Assembly (NCBI GenBank): GCA_015179045.1
Contig: WHUZ01000008.1
Location: 1,116,001 to 1,180,000, forward strand
Source: Kalaharituber pfeilii
Taxonomy: Eukaryota > Ascomycota > Pezizomycetes > Pezizales > Pezizaceae
DNA length: 64,000 nt
Reading direction: 5' to 3'
The notes under the pieces are model-generated. The model ran no database searches, had not been told where the DNA came from, and saw only the letters and a program-made list of their open reading frames with translations. The first letter of the stretch is position 1. The number at the start of each line of letters is the position of its first letter. Below are positions 21,093-35,239 of the stretch, in pieces. Both the position numbers and the translations under genes were made by a program.

Positions 21093-24000
21093 GATGACGG
21101 GTTGGTTAGGGTTAGAGCACGTGACAATGGACGTTGTAAAGTCAAGATTCTTGGCTAGAGTATACGTTAGCTGAGAAGCGCCTGCGCAAAGTTAAGTTGA
21201 GATCTCCATTACCTAACAGAGGCTAAAATAAATAACAGAGGCGTCTTCAGCAGAGGGTCTTCAACCCAATGTCGTGAATATATCTGTAACTAATCACTGC
21301 CTGGGTAATAACCGCTGTGCGTAACTGAGTGGCGAGGAACTGTGGCGATGGACACCTTCAACTGACGCCTGCTGCAGTAGGAACTATAAATACACAGAGC
21401 ATGCGCTCGTGCAGCTGGCGGTTGTTCCAATAGAAACATATAGCACGGTAAAGCCATTCAAAATGTTTGAACACGAGGAAAACGGGAGTTCGCCACCCTG
21501 GAGCAGCGTTGAATACATGTAGTGATGTAGGCCGTCGCGCTTGCTCACAATATAGCTCTTGGGCTGGATGTAGTTTTGTGAATTCCGTAAGGTGAGGGTT
21601 GCAAAAGGTCCAAGTGACCTGAATCGAGTACCCACCCATTCAACTGCAACCGACATCCTAATAGAAGGACAGCTACAATGATATTGGAATTAGCATCTTG
21701 TCTCTGTAAATGATCAGTAATAGAATAAAATTCGAATCTCCTGATTCTCGCGTCTACTGGACACCATCGCTGCTACATGCTGAAGGATTCTAAAAATTCA
21801 ATCATTGTATAGCGAAGCGTGATAGAATGGAGTCCGGTTTGATTGGTTAGGTTGTAGACATGGCATGAGAGTCTTGTAGATGTAGTCTCATGTTAATGGG
21901 ACTATTGTAGATGTAGTCTCGTGTCATTGTAGAGGTACCCAAGATGGTATTGTCCAAGTGCGTTGATTATAGGATCTGAGCCACATTAGCGGCGTAAGAC
22001 AAGCCGAAACACAAGATGCGTGAAATAATGGAATTTAGTGTTTGAGAAAAAGTAATCTACTTGTAAATGTTTGTCGTACTTCTGCATAACATCTTTCTAT
22101 ATAAAAATGGAAAAAAAAAAAAAAAACATTGGCCAAACTCCGTGTAACTTGCAAAAGTGAATAAGTTGAGGGTAACGTAAGATACTGACAGGGGCTATTA
22201 CCTAGTTCGGTAAGTAAACTGCTACTGAACGTTTAACATGGTCAGGTTTGCTTAACCCTGACTGGGTACTTACTTATGATCCCGGAGCAATTAGGAAAGA
22301 TTTCTTATCCATGGGCTACTGCTGGCCTTCCTTCAGTTTCAAACCACTCTTCTAATGCATACCCCACGCGTTCCGCCTTGATAACCTCACAGTGAAGGAC
22401 ACACATTTCTCCGCTGTCAAATAAGTGCACCCTCAATCATTAAAAAAATAATGCATTCACAACATGCAAATATGAACCACCCAGCTCAATAGCCTGGTTG
22501 CCGTGCGTGCGGGGTCCGCTGTATTCTGAGACAGTTTTAGTCAGATACTCAATTGGCTTTGCCAGTCGAAATTGGTTTCATGCATTGAGTGGCACATGAT
22601 TCTTCGTAGTTGGTTTCGTGTGAGTTGCTGATCTCATCATGCAGGAAGAGGTCTGATTGGGGACAAATGTGACTAACACAGTTCTTGAAGATCCCACTTT
22701 GCTTGATCGCTGCATGCAGATGAACACTTTCCATGCCTCTATTGACAGCAATGGCAATTTCACAACTGTATCAGGCTCACTCTATCATCCCGCCTCTTCG
22801 AAAATCATAGAGATACTTGATGTAATACTGCTAGGCCTTGCAGGTGCAAAACTAGACGTTGTCAGTCCAAACCTGTAACCAAAAAACTAGAGAGTAAAGT
22901 ATCTGTTCACCACACCCACACTTGGCAGAAATATCATCAATGTATTGAACGGTCCTATACATAGCTGTGGTAGGAATTGCCACACGAACATTTGAACTCA
23001 ATACCAGGAATTGCAGGATGAGCACATAAACATATTTCAGGTGGTACCCACCACTGCCGAGCGCTGAACGTGAAATTGAAGTGGATATGGAACGTTATTT
23101 TATGTCTCTCTGTAAGTAGTCTCAGGCTCTCAGCGGGAGAAACTCAGTGCTCACCAAGGTTGGCTGACATAATGATATAGATCTGAAAACTCTTTCAATT
23201 GCTTGATGAGCCAGGTTACGCTTGGCAAACACAGTTTAATTTGTGTGATACACACGACATCATTAACTTGATATATGCTACCAATAGCCTAAGCACGGAA
23301 ACTACCTGCAACAGATTATAATTGGGTTTCACATATCCTGCTAGAGACCTTTCTATAGCTATTGGCTACATCACAACTTGGGCTACATAGATTTGGACTG
23401 CATAAAAATAAATGAAATATTTAAAGAAAAAGAAAAAGAAACCAAAGTACGGCAACTTCCGGCTACCTTGTATGCTTATCTCCTTTATGGTGCGTGCATA
23501 TCGCGGTTGGCTACGCATACCTGATGAGCTCAGCTCAGCTGGTATTGGTTCCTTCACGAAACTGTTGATTTTAGTTTCCTCATTCGCTGTTTCTCAGCTG
23601 ATATGGTTGGAATTGCTATAAACAATCTTGCACACGCTGTCTCACATTTAAAGGTGTCGATTTACCCTTCCTATCTTCATTATTGCGGAGTTTGAAGATG
23701 CATACGTTGTCAATACGGGTGAACCCGATACCAAAATAGACTTTGAGTATACGTAGATTGTATCCACAGCCGCAGAACCGCAATAGCAGAACTCCTAAAG
23801 CATGCTTGCATGGCCACGACATCTTTACAAGTGTTGAATTTTTTTTCACTCCTTACATCATAGCCGTTGAAAAAACGTTCGACGCCTACCGTTTGAACTA
23901 CACTGCCTAGTTGAATGGCGAGGCTGCCACCAAGCCTATTTTTATGCGCTGGCTGTGCATACTAAATCCGGAATCATCCAGTGAATCTTCAGGTATACAC

Positions 24001-27000
24001 GGCGTGTCCTTATAGGCTCGTAAAGGCAGCAGGAAGGTGGTAGGCAGTAGATGTATTAGTTACAGTAGGCATTGATAGGCCTGGAGAGAGCACCCTTGCT
24101 GTAAAATGGCCCATGATAACATCATTGTGCTGCGCACTAGTAGGTTCTTTAGTGTGCACAGGCACGTGACTCGGTAAATCTTACATGAGCCCCGGCAAGT
24201 CCTGCCCCTTTCACTCTTGGCAGCATCCAATCGCACACCACCATTCAGCCGTTGCATTCATGCCTCTTCAGCCTCGGTCTCAGCGACACCGTCATACTGA
24301 GCATACAATGCTTGTGCGACATAAATAGAATCCGATGGAGGCTTTTCTCTCGTTGACTAACCTTTGAAGAACTCCGCTGACTGACCAAATCCTAAGGAAA
24401 GGGACCAAGTGCGCTTCCTTCATGATTGTGTGGTGATATAAGCTGACACGCTGGATATCCGGTGATCATACTGTAATGCTCGCTGTGTTAACCCCTGAGT
24501 CATGGATATGGGAGAAGCACAAAAGAAGTTCGAATGCATTGTCGAAGAGATCTTTGTCCTTACATGACACAACATTGGCAGGGTCCAATACTCTGGACCC
24601 CCTGCCTTAATTCGGCCGCGAGGCTGCCGAGTGGTCTAATCTCTCCAGGTATAGCAGAGGAGGTTAGGCTCAAACTGAATACGGTTAAACCCAACCTCTC
24701 CGACTAACACTCTTTCTAGCAATGCTCGAGGTCCAATCCCTCAGATGATCACCGATGCCTAACTACTCTGTGTTCTAGTCACATGAGGGTAAACACGGGA
24801 TACCATTGCACCATATGCGTTTTTTTATGGGTAGCACAATTTATCATAAGCAGTTCGGATGTCGCAAGATGATAGTCTGTGTAGTTTTCCGAGGAGCCCC
24901 CGCCCGTACTGTGCGACATGAAAAATAACTCCCACTTGGGAATAACGCGAGCTTGGGAGTCCTGTCCTCTGCGATCTCCCTTTGGTTAATGAAGCTCTAT
25001 TCTGGTTACACAGCGGGATTGGGAATCCGAATTTAATCTCAAATAAGTATCGCCTAATCCGGAGGTATGTAAAAGTCGGATTGTGTTCATGAGGGGCAAG
25101 GAAGGCAGTCCCGTTTCCCTGCTCTCAGTGCTTATCATCGGCGCCGACTTGAAAATCTAGGATTAAATGCTGTAGCACTGGTTTTATTACTCGATCTGGC
25201 CATCTTTTTCGTGGGATTGATAACATGCGATAGGCACTCTCTGCACGCAGGACGGTTGTCAGCACTCAATATTATTGATCAATATTACACAATCTGTTTT
25301 CCCGATACTTGAGAGGATTTTCGCTGTTCTATGGGTTCTTCATCGGAGTGTGGCATGAAAAGAGCCATGCGGGGTACTCCAAATGCAGTACAGTATTGTT
25401 GATCTTATATCACACAGCATATTATGACAGCCGTTATTAGGATACCATGTACAGTTTTACCTAGCTATACCGGACGACCCTTGACCGTTTTTGCAATCTA
25501 CATGCAAAAAAATTAGCTATGATATACCAGATGCCCAGTTAAACCAGACTGGACAACAAAACTGTAGACCTTAAAATTCAGATTACATATAAACAGTTAG
25601 CCGAACCGAATCAAGGCCAAAGTCATGCGACTGCTTTTTGTACCTTCCGTGTGTTAGAGTGGTATTCTTGAAGTGTTCTCTATATCTTGAATTCATTGAA
25701 GAGGATACGCCAGTCTCTACACCTTTCAATCGGCTTATTAAGTTCTGTGCCCCCTGGCGGGCACCCCTGCAAAATTTATAATACCAGACGCTAGGTTAAA
25801 CCGGACTGAATTTTTGTCGCCCGGTATAGCAAGGTGTAACGGTATTGATAATTTAGTCAACACCATCCTGGTAAATTGCTAGGCTTTCTGGATTGAAACA
25901 AAGAGTCTAACAGTTCTAATTACAATGGACTATTATCCATAGAATAATAAAGATACTGCTATTTAGCAGGTACCACGAAGGGGGGGATTAACTAACGTTT
26001 ACACGCATCCCATAAGTCTTGTGAGCAAAGTATGTGTTCTACTCTACTCTACTCTAATTCGGAGTTATAATCTGCTTTGTTTCTCGATCCCTGATGCGTT
26101 GGCAACTGTTTACTCCGTACTATCCCGAAAGAGCGCTCATGCTGCTGAAATCGGTTACTCAATATTCAGTAATACATCGACCTCTGTTACCACATCACTT
26201 GATAGAAAATGCATAGCTTTTCTTAGGTTCATTCGCCCCACTCAGCGCCGCATGGAATATTCGATAGAGCATCTTCAAACCGGTATCAGAAGCCACCCAT
26301 GGCTTCCATCTTAAACATGGTGCTGCGCCACACGAACCACGAGGAAAAGGCTACCGCGTTGGGCCGCACGAGATCGGAAGCGATAGAATTGCCAAATAGG
26401 GAAGCTAAGAAACCGATGGGGATTAGCTCTTGGCACGATGAGGATGCATCAAATGCTGCCACGAAAGTGTTGGCGCACGTGTGATCAGTACCAAAAGTGA
26501 ACCTCGTTTCTCTATTTTTGGTTAAATTACAAAGCGCCGATCACTTACCTGATTGGCTGCATACCTATTTTAGAGCACGATTACTACATTATCGTAACCC
26601 AATTTTAGCTTTGGCAGTTATAGAATTCCTCAACCCGATTGACCTAGAAGAACATCCAACCTTTTAAGGGATGCACAGCTTGGGGTCATTTCGTCGATGG
26701 CCGTCATTATTGCGCGGTGCGATACTGAATATGTGCAAAAGGCGTGTCAAAGTGTATGGTGAATCGCACAAAGTTTCAGTGCCCGGGCTTTGGCTTGGGA
26801 TTTGTCCCCATGAATATCTCAGTGATGGGATGCCGTGCGTTGATTGGCTCCGGTAGGTGTAGGGAGCGTTACATTTGATCTCGTGCAACTTGCATGTTCA
26901 TGCATGGTGAGCTGGACAATAGGGGAAATGATCGACCTATAACCAACGACCAGGGCTATTTTAAGCTGTTGGAGGACGGGATGAGGAGTTAGCGTCATAG

Positions 27001-28079
27001 AACGGTACTTGTACTGTATGTTTACAGGCATCTGCAACGACAAGCAAAAATAATGATTGAGGGTGTTGCATATGATACGCGAAAGTAAAAAAAAAAAAAA
27101 AAAAAAAAAAGAAAAAAGAATTGTGAGAGGCGCGAGCATCCAATGCCAACAAACCGAGCAGATAATTTTAATATGTGACTACTTTAGCATTTGACAATTC
27201 AGCATCATGTTCGAAATTAGATATGTAGGGTCGATGCACATTGACAAAATTGTTTGTGTTCACCGGCAGCGAAAAGGTGCTATCATGTCTGCTATCGCAA
27301 CGTGTATATCAGTGTAAAGTTAGGGGACGCGAGTAACGAATGAGACATGTCGCCGGGGCCACACCTCTTGCTCAATGCACTCGAATCTGCATAAATTGTC
27401 TGAGGAAGGTGTTTGGTGGACGCTACTGAGGCGGCCCAGGTCAAACTACGCTACGCGCTATGATCCAGCTGAGGAGTATCATGGGAGACTGTGTGGGGGA
27501 CGCTACGGGCCCGGAGAGGTTGGGAAGATGCTTCTGCCAGCTGTTCTATCTAATAGTAGTGCAACATGACAACTACCCGCTGTTTAGTTTTGGATCCGCC
27601 TCTGTGTCCCAGAACCAATTTGGTACGAGAAACTGAGAAGGGGATAGAAGAGCACTGAGCGCAGAACAAGGCCCGTACGGTTACTACCGGTATGTTCCCC
27701 GCTGTGGTTTGTTAAGCACATGCGCTGATAGTGTGTGGGGGGGGGCATGCTGTGGGCGAGATTAATCACTGGATCTGCCTGGCACCTGGCTTCTGAACGG
27801 AAGGTAGAGTACTCTATGCTACAGCGTAGGGTAGAAGGGAGGAGAAACGTGAGGGGGGGAGGTGGGATACTCTGTTCTACAGGTACAAGCATGTATGGGG
27901 GGGGGTCTATCTTTCCTGGGTGTCATGTGCAATGCACTATCATATCAGGAGGATGGCACTTGCGCTGCATTGGAGACGAGGGGGGGGGCGGCATGCAATT
28001 GGCCGTCCGGCATGCCCCGTGTGTGCGCTGGTGTGGGATACTTCTTGTGTGATATGATAATGACTACGCTGCGTGAAGT
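21093..28079. other. long gene-poor stretch
   Basis: About 7 kb without a recognised gene. It holds an imperfect tandem GTAGATGTAGTCTC-type repeat at about 21873-21920, a bare A-run at 22111-22126, the pogo-type MITE at 25452-25842, an A-run at 27087-27110 and G-runs at 27735-27990. Frames such as 22657-22878 and 26021-26314 have no motifs. Confidence 0.5.
25452..25842. mobile_element. pogo/Tc1-type MITE, 391 bp
   Basis: The left end CAGTTTTACCTAGCTATACC and the right end (reverse complement CCGTTACACCTTGCTATACC) form imperfect terminal inverted repeats, each next to TA. Inside, two related blocks, ACCAGATGCCCAGTTAAACC and ACCAGACGCTAGGTTAAACC, repeat in the same orientation. There is no coding capacity. 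The ends share the GCTATACCGG core with the elements at 37851 and 54503, so this is an older relative. Confidence 0.65.
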
Positions 28080-28674
28080 CGAGCATGCGCATCGTTGCAG
28101 CCTGCCCACGGCGCTCCAGCAGCTAGCGCGGCTTGGCGATGCCTGCACCATGCACCAGCGCTGCGCTCGAGCAGCGATGCAGCAGCATCCCTGGCACCCC
28201 GTTTCTATTATAGCAACGTCCGCTGCCCCTGCTGCCCCCCCGTGCTAGCGCCTTGGCGCCAGACTGCCCGCCGCCCGCCGCGCTGCGCTGCTGCCACTGG
28301 CCGCCCAGAATAACCCAACCCCGGCGCACCCCCCCCCCCAAAACATCGCATGTACGAGGGCCCTGTTCTGGAGTGCTTTTTTGTCTTGCACTCAACCCTC
28401 CCACACCCACCTCCCCCGTGCCCACACCCACGCCATGAAAAACAATTTCGCCCCTACTACACTCCCCTCCCCACCAGGTGCTACGTTGGTTATAAGGGCC
28501 TCCCCCTCTTTTCTCACACACGCTTTTACTGCTCTTGATCACCAGCTACTGCAACATACCACACAATCACAAGCGAAGGTTAAAGCATCGAAAGAAGAAA
28601 CCTGTGCTCTTAACCTCCCCACGCATACAACGTCCTTCACTTAGTCGTCACCCCGTCCAGTACCATCACCCAAT
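28080..28674 (+). promoter_or_regulatory. GC-rich then C-rich upstream region
   Basis: A GC-rich block with CAGC-rich sequence (28090-28290) is followed by C-rich, CCCACACC-type sequence (28325-28440) leading to the ATG at 28675. It has the same layout as the regions before the 17431 and 48971 genes. Frames on both strands here reflect composition. Confidence 0.45.
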
Positions 28675-29559
28675 ATGGCAACTGCCGTCGCACCCGCCCG
28701 CAGGCCAAAGTTGTCCCTTCAGATTAATAGCAATCATCCCACGACCTTCACACCAATACAGCAAGCCCCAATAATGCCACGATCGAAGCCTGTTCTCTCC
28801 CTTCCGGTGCCGGCCGTTGGCACGCCTCGGAGATCGCGCTACTCATACGGCGACCTCTCAGACTCGGAGGAGGATGGAAAATTCTGGTCTGGGGAGGATG
28901 CATCTTCAGCAACATCGTCGTCCGACGACGATGAGGCTACAACATCGCTATTCGAGAACAAGATAAACGGTGATACAGTTGTGCTTCCAAGTCCAAGCGT
29001 CACATCTCCTTTCCTGCCACCAGCAACAGGCATGAAGTTTCCCACGCCAGTCCAGCGACCAGGTATGACCAAGCTCAGACTCATCACGACTCTTCCGCCT
29101 GCGCAGAGCATGGCAAGCCCCGTCGTGGGTCCACAGCAGCCACAGCGAACCAAGCTCAGCCTATCAATACCATCACTTCCACCAGCGCTCCCAAGGCGAT
29201 TGGGCGTTCTCCCATCGCCAATATCACCAGTTACAGCTACATCCTCATTTTCCTTCCCACTAAAGAAGTCCAGCCTCTCATCCAGCTTCAAGCCACGAAA
29301 GTCCGTCACCTTTTCCTCAGAACCAGATGTTGTCATTTCCACCACCAAATATACCCTCACGAACTCTGACCTGCTAGATTACCTCTCCAGCGAGGAATGT
29401 TCCGAGGAGGAGCTCAACAAGAAGTGGGGGATGACAGTTGAGGAAGGTCGCATGTTGGGAATGCCACGAAGTTCCGTCGACAGGCGGGAAAGGAAGTGGA
29501 TTGGCTTGACCAATTCCTTCGTCAAGGGAAAGCTGATAACCGACGAGGATGACGAATAA
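28675..29559 (+). CDS. conserved-type fungal hypothetical protein, 294 residues
   Basis: No enzymatic domain is seen. There is one exon from ATG 28675. It starts MATAVAPARRPKLSLQI, a short KLSL motif that recurs later in the protein as TKLSLSIPSLP. An acidic Ser-rich stretch spans residues about 60-90. The C-terminal part contains KPRKSVTFSSEP and TTKYTLTNSDLLDYLSSEE, followed by DRRERKWIGLTNSFVKGKL. From general knowledge, a fungal family of unknown function combines KLSL, a KxVTF motif, TTxYTLxxxDL and a basic/Trp end in this order. I suggest membership without a database check. Probably intrinsically disordered and intracellular. Confidence 0.8.
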   Translation: MATAVAPARRPKLSLQINSNHPTTFTPIQQAPIMPRSKPVLSLPVPAVGTPRRSRYSYGDLSDSEEDGKFWSGEDASSATSSSDDDEATTSLFENKINGDTVVLPSPSVTSPFLPPATGMKFPTPVQRPGMTKLRLITTLPPAQSMASPVVGPQQPQRTKLSLSIPSLPPALPRRLGVLPSPISPVTATSSFSFPLKKSSLSSSFKPRKSVTFSSEPDVVISTTKYTLTNSDLLDYLSSEECSEEELNKKWGMTVEEGRMLGMPRSSVDRRERKWIGLTNSFVKGKLITDEDDE

Positions 29560-31373
29560 GTCATTCACCCTCTCGACATCTCACATGACACTTGATAGTC
29601 TTTCCTTTGTGCTTTATGGAAAAATTTACTTCAATTCTCTGTCCATTTTTCGTTTACAGTTTTTTTTTCTTTCACATCCTTATTGACTTTTATTTCCTTT
29701 GTATTCACACAACTTAACATTACGTTCTTGAATGGCATGGGGTTAAAACACAACCACGATATCCGGGAGCATATTTGGTGTTTGGTCTCTGCTTTTTTTT
29801 TCTTTCTTTTTTTCTTCCTTTGACTTTATTTCTCTATACATAGTACATGATTTTTATTTCATTTGTTGGATTCTCTTGACATTCGCTTTTGAATAAGCAA
29901 ATTATTTGGGATAGGATTTGGGAAAATTTGCAGTTTTTTACTTGCTGGTATTTCTATTTTCTTTTTGGGATTTTGGAAAATTTTGGGGCATTGGAATTTG
30001 AAGGGGTGGGATTAAGTCTTACTGGAGGGAAACCCAATGGCAGGGGGTAAGGAGGTACATGGGAACAGACAGGAAAATCCAGAATGGATAGGGCACGAGC
30101 TGGAACTGGGAGGATTAGTAGATACTTTTAGTTTTTGCCTACAAACCAAGGAGGGATAAAAAAAATGGGAATGCCTTCTCCTTCTCTCACGAATAATGAA
30201 TCTGATTGGACTAGACTGCACAGTTTTGAAGCGCCCGTTATCTTTCGTATGTCTGTGTGTGTGGAGTGAAGGCTTGTGAAAAAGTTGCAAGGGAGTAGCA
30301 AATGGGGTTGGGGACGTGGTCCATTAGCTCGGAAACTGGAACAAGTTTTCTGAACAAATTTTTTTTTTTCTTTTTTTTTCGAACTGGCCTATGCGAGGGA
30401 GTGGAGATTGAGGCGCTCTTGGATCAAGAAAGTTGGATTATTGGCAAGTTGGTTTGTGGCTTTCCCCCTACTATTTTTTTTTTCTTCGCTGTCTTAGAGT
30501 ATGAGGAATATCGATCTGCGCTTAGGATCTCCCCCTACAACGAAACTTACCCCTCCCTTCTCCAAGTCTTGGGGACATAACCTCTCTTCCTAACCAATTG
30601 TGAGAATATGCACTCCTGCTAATCGCCCTCTTCAGTTGGCGTAAGCATGGGGTGGAAATATTGCGCTTGCTTGTAAAGTAATTGTTTTTTTGCAACTCGG
30701 TCCGAACAAATGGAAATGCCTAATCAGCGCATAAGAACAGGAGTATTCTCCTGCATAAGAATTCATACCAAGTAACTGAGACAAAGTTGTTGTAATCTTC
30801 TGATGCTCGCTTCGGGCACGCCGGCAGTGTAGACGGACACACCGATGGTACAAGATTACATTTAAGTACCATACATGTACCTACAAGTACTACACGCCCC
30901 GGTACTGGTGGTGCCCAGGGGTCTCCAGTCCTTGCAACAGAGATTTTTTCATTATTTTATTCTTATTCAATTTTGATTTGTAAGAAATATTGGAGTTTTT
31001 CGCATGTAGAACTTTTCGTTCGAAAGAGACATAGACCATGCAATATGACGTGCCCGAGGCCACAACGGCTCGAAACCTCCACAATGGGCTGTGCAACTAC
31101 ATAAGTATCACTCTGTAATGAGATATGAGGAATGTTTACATGTTTTTACGCTTAATATCTACTCTATATCTGCATTTTTTCAGAATTGGTATCTCGAAAC
31201 GTTGGGAAGTGAATTACTAATGTAGATAGGCAAGGTACATGGTACACATCATTGACGGGCGGTATGTACTTTGAGGGTATGCGAACAATTTACGATCAAT
31301 ACAGCAGTTCTTTAATTTTACAATATTGAAGGGTTACGGGGATATATAGAATGTGATGGATTGGAGTGAACGA

Positions 31374-31411
<38 letters not shown>

Positions 31412-34400
31412 CTTCTTTTTTTTTTCTTCTCCTGTGGTTAATTGATTTGTGTTATCTCGTTTTTTTTTACCCGACGATAAATGTTTCGGAGTTGCATGAG
31501 GCGTATGTATGGGCTGTGTATCACGAAGCAAGCTATGCGCCATGCGCCATGCACTGGGCGCCAGTGGCCCAGTTGCTCAACCGCTTTGCTATTGACGAGC
31601 CACTTTAGATTTTTGCATCTAAAGTCCGAAGATTCGAAAGGGGGCAAAACAGTTCATTTGATGAATTGGAATTAATAATCCATATGTTATAATCTAGTAG
31701 ATATTCTTTTTACATAATTGCGACTTTCACATGAGAAGGCGGGGGTGGGTTAAGCATTGATCTGACAAAGGCAGTCATAACCAATCTGCGACCGACCGGG
31801 CGCAAATGTGCACCACACGAAGTCCCCCCGCGGAAACAAACTTACGTATCATTTGGGCCATTTTCTCATTTCCATCCCCATGCATTCTTCATGCGTCTCC
31901 TTGTTTATAGCGACAAGTTTTGAAACAAAGCTATTGTTCCATGCCGTACGCTTCCCCTTTTGCGTGGCGGTTACCTTTACCTCATCACTACCCAATTGGG
32001 TAGTACATTCGGTAGTACATTAGTCCCGTTTGGATTTTTGGTTTGCAAGGGTAGCTGCACCCTAACTAGCCTGTATTCAGCTTAGCTTATACTTGTATTG
32101 CAGCCAAGAAAAGTCTATATTTAGACACTGTGAAGGTATCATAGTAGCTGGGATAGTCCAACCCAGCTGGGCTCTATTCAATTGAAAATCTGATTGTCGG
32201 TTTTTAATGTAAGCCAAATTAAATGTATACGTATGCACTCATGTGATCAAGATCAAGGTACAAGCAGATAGCAGATCCGGCGGGGAAACTTGCGGCGAAT
32301 TCAAAGACGGTGGTGGCGACGGGAATCCTAATCTACACCAGTGGAAATGTTGATGGGAGGTGGTGTGCGGGAAAAAGCTGACGTAGTGGATTGCGTTTTT
32401 GCTTTACTATTTGATAGGGAAAAAGAATTAAGAATTTTTTTTTCAAAAGTGTGGAGAAGTGGAGATGTGCGTTGCTTGCCGATTTGCAGTTCCCTCTTCT
32501 GCTTACTTGTTTTGGCACCCGACTTTTAAGCTTGGCACCCTCTTCTCTCTACCATCTGGTCGTGAAAAGTGGACATTGTATACGGTATATTCCGCTGGTA
32601 TCAGCAAGCCCCAACCCACAAATGTCAAGCGAATAAACATGTTTCGCTTTACTGCATATCATGGACCGGCTTTTCCCTTCTCTCTCAAGTCGCTAATCTG
32701 CGAGGAAAAGGAAGCCGCTGATCGCTATTCTCCGAGGGTTTTCTTGTAATTCAACAGATTTGTAGAAAGTTTAAAAGCGCAAAGGAAATTATTCCATTAT
32801 CCATTGGTGGCACCTTATACCAACTATGTACCTGGCCCTATGTACTGGATTCTGCATGAGTATAAAATGGAATTCTGGCATTTTCTGCCAGATAATCGCT
32901 GATGTTCAATATTTTCCATACCATCTATTAACAATCCAATGCCATTCTTAGTTGCACCTGCAATGATTTTATGGAACCATCATTAAGATCACAATCTGTA
33001 TCACAATCAGAATGACTTCCAAAGCACTGATGTCAAGGGCAATAGTGAAGTCTTATGGACGAGATAACCATAGTCGAAGAAATCACCAGGCAGGGGTGGT
33101 CAAAAGATCTTGCTTTTGGGCACTGTGCCGTTTATAGATTGAACAATTGCAGGGGCAGGTGTCAATGATGGAGGTGTTGCATCAAAGTGGAAGGATTGCG
33201 ATAAAATCAAAAAGATTAGAGTGAGACCTTTTCCATTCTGCATTGGCGAAAGTTTTTATCTTGGTTCTGTTTTTTGTTCTGGAGTTCCCCCCTGGGCTCG
33301 TACAGGGGGGCGTTGTTATATGGCGGGGTTTGATGTTTTATTTTGAGAAGGATAAACCAAGGTAATTTACAGGCGGAAATCTCTCACTACACAGGACCTA
33401 TTAGATCCACGTTCCAGTGGTTTATGTGGAAAAGAAGAATGCAACGGAGGATCTAGCTCGCAGCTCAAGACACTATTCTTAAACTAATCGCTCAATTTAG
33501 TTGATGTAGGGACGTAAGAGATAGGCATGCCGCTTGCTAAAAATTGGGTTGTTAGACCTATTATAGTATTATGGCGAGCTAAACTCGTATCTCTTTCGCT
33601 TGTCAAGCCACTAGCAAGACATGGTCATGAGAGAGAATACGGCGTCATGCCGGAGTCATGCAAGCACGTGCAGCCGCATGATCATTGCTTGTTAGCGGCA
33701 ATAGTCACATATTGCGAAAACCTGCACGTTCGTGGCACCAGGAAAATCAAAGATCTTAAACTCCTAAGGAAAGGTTACATGAACAGGGAAGGGAGGGACC
33801 TAGGTCATTCGGATGGAGCTCTGGGGCCGCATTTGCTTCATTCCAGAAAATGTTTGGAAGCCACAGACGATTCCTGGAGGAGGCGAAGGAGCGGCGCATA
33901 TACACATGGAACTGTACTTTGCCCTATTCAGATTAGGAGTATCCAACAGTGGTGATGTCTTCAGGTCAGTGAACTTAGTTTGAATCATGTCCCAGATAAG
34001 CCAGAAATTTCAGGAGTCCTCTAGCCACTAATTCAAGCGTGGCCAAAAGCGTTTTACTGTTTGTGTTTTAGCATTTGTCTCCCTCTTGGACTTTGCTTAG
34101 CTATTCGTCGATTGACTCATGAGGTTTCTACAGGTGCTGAATACTATTGAGATGTACAGCTTACTGGTTTCGCGACACTTGTATTTTGTCGCAATATATC
34201 CGAGCGCACTTGTAGTGCTGAATGTGGGAATACTGTAGGCGATTACAAATTTAAGCGATGTCTCGGCACCTAGCGACGATTGGATGCCGCGTTACTGGGC
34301 CCGCTTATTGGCCAATCTACACGCATGGAGTGATTTCTGCAGTGTTACCATGGTGACGGTGTACAGCAGTAGTATTACCTACTGGTAGGTATGTACCATA

Positions 34401-35163
34401 TATATTCATCAGTGGCAGACAGCTGACATGAGTCCCCATTCCTAGTAACAGGCCGACGGCGTCCGAGAGTACAGGCGCGTGACAGAGATTGGGACTTTTT
34501 CAGATATTCCACGTTGAGCGCTTTTGGGACTTGCATGTTAGTTGCTAAGGGGTCGGCTACGAATACCGTAATCTGTCATTATCAGCAGCTGGTCCGAGTT
34601 CATTGTATACAACATGATCAGTATGCTGGAACGTGTCTCAACTGCCCCTGCCAAAATGAACAATGCCTGCCTAAAATATGTGTATTCTTGCGCTGTTTCC
34701 TTTATATATCACGTAACCCCCGCTGGAAGCTGTTCGCCTAACAGGGCCTGCTTCCTGGTTAGTTGATTCTTTTCTGAGCCTTGTTCCAAACATTGAATAT
34801 CCTACAATACCTATACCTGGACAGACTTCAGATGCAATTGTCAACACCAATTGGAGCTCATCAGCATACAGTTGTATTTAGTGCGAGATGTCATGCAATA
34901 GGTGACATCTGGGACTCTGTGGAACATGTTGAAAGAAACAGCAGTGAAACTTTTAATTTGAGATAAAGGAGTATCCGAAGTGCAGTAGCCCTGATACCAT
35001 GACGTATACTCATTCACTTCCAGGGATTCCAGTGAACGAGCCAGGCCATGACTGGATTGGTTGGTCATCCGTCCTTCCCAGATAATGAGGTTCACTTGAT
35101 GATGAAGCTTCCCGTGTTACGTGACTTCGTCATGCAGAATACATAGAAATAAATCAAGGGCAG
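29560..35163. other. long gene-free stretch
   Basis: T-rich 3' flank of the 28675 gene to about 30000, then 5 kb without a recognised gene. A T-run lies at 31377-31411, without an adjacent LINE hairpin. Frames such as 33527-33955 and 32459-32749 lack motifs. A weak copy of the second non-LTR tail (34709-34750) is listed separately. Confidence 0.5.
34709..34750 (-). repeat. partial tail of second non-LTR family
   Basis: TCACGTAACCCCCGCTGGAA, GCTGTTCGCC and AGGGCCTG match the family tail read on the minus strand, as in the copy at 36943. No A-tract or clear target duplication is present. Confidence 0.5.
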
Positions 35164-35175
35164 AAAAATAAGGGA

Positions 35176-35227
35176 TTTTTATTTTTATTTTTATTTTTTT
35201 TTTTTATATCATTACTCGCGTGCCGCC
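35176..35227 (-). mobile_element. LINE 3'-end micro-insertion (52 bp)
   Basis: (ATTTTT)n and a T-run are followed by TATATCATTACTCGCGTGCC, only the first half of the LINE tail hairpin. Perfect 12 bp repeats, AAAAATAAGGGA, flank it at 35164-35175 and 35228-35239. Only about 23 bp of unique LINE sequence was inserted. Confidence 0.85.
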
Positions 35228-35239
35228 AAAAATAAGGGA

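Noticed and set aside
24617..24745. tRNA-like A-box (GCCGAGTGGTCTAA) with a T-arm-like GAGGTCCAATCCCTC downstream
   Set aside because: The acceptor ends do not pair, the T loop lacks TTC, and the D and anticodon arms cannot be folded well. At most an old tRNA-derived pseudogene.
31377..31411. Long T-run as possible LINE tail
   Set aside because: No tail hairpin or target duplication next to it; the A-runs at 22111 and 27087 were rejected for the same reason.
33527..33955. 142-residue plus-strand frame
   Set aside because: No motif, no promoter-type block upstream, and a minus-strand frame overlaps; not enough support.
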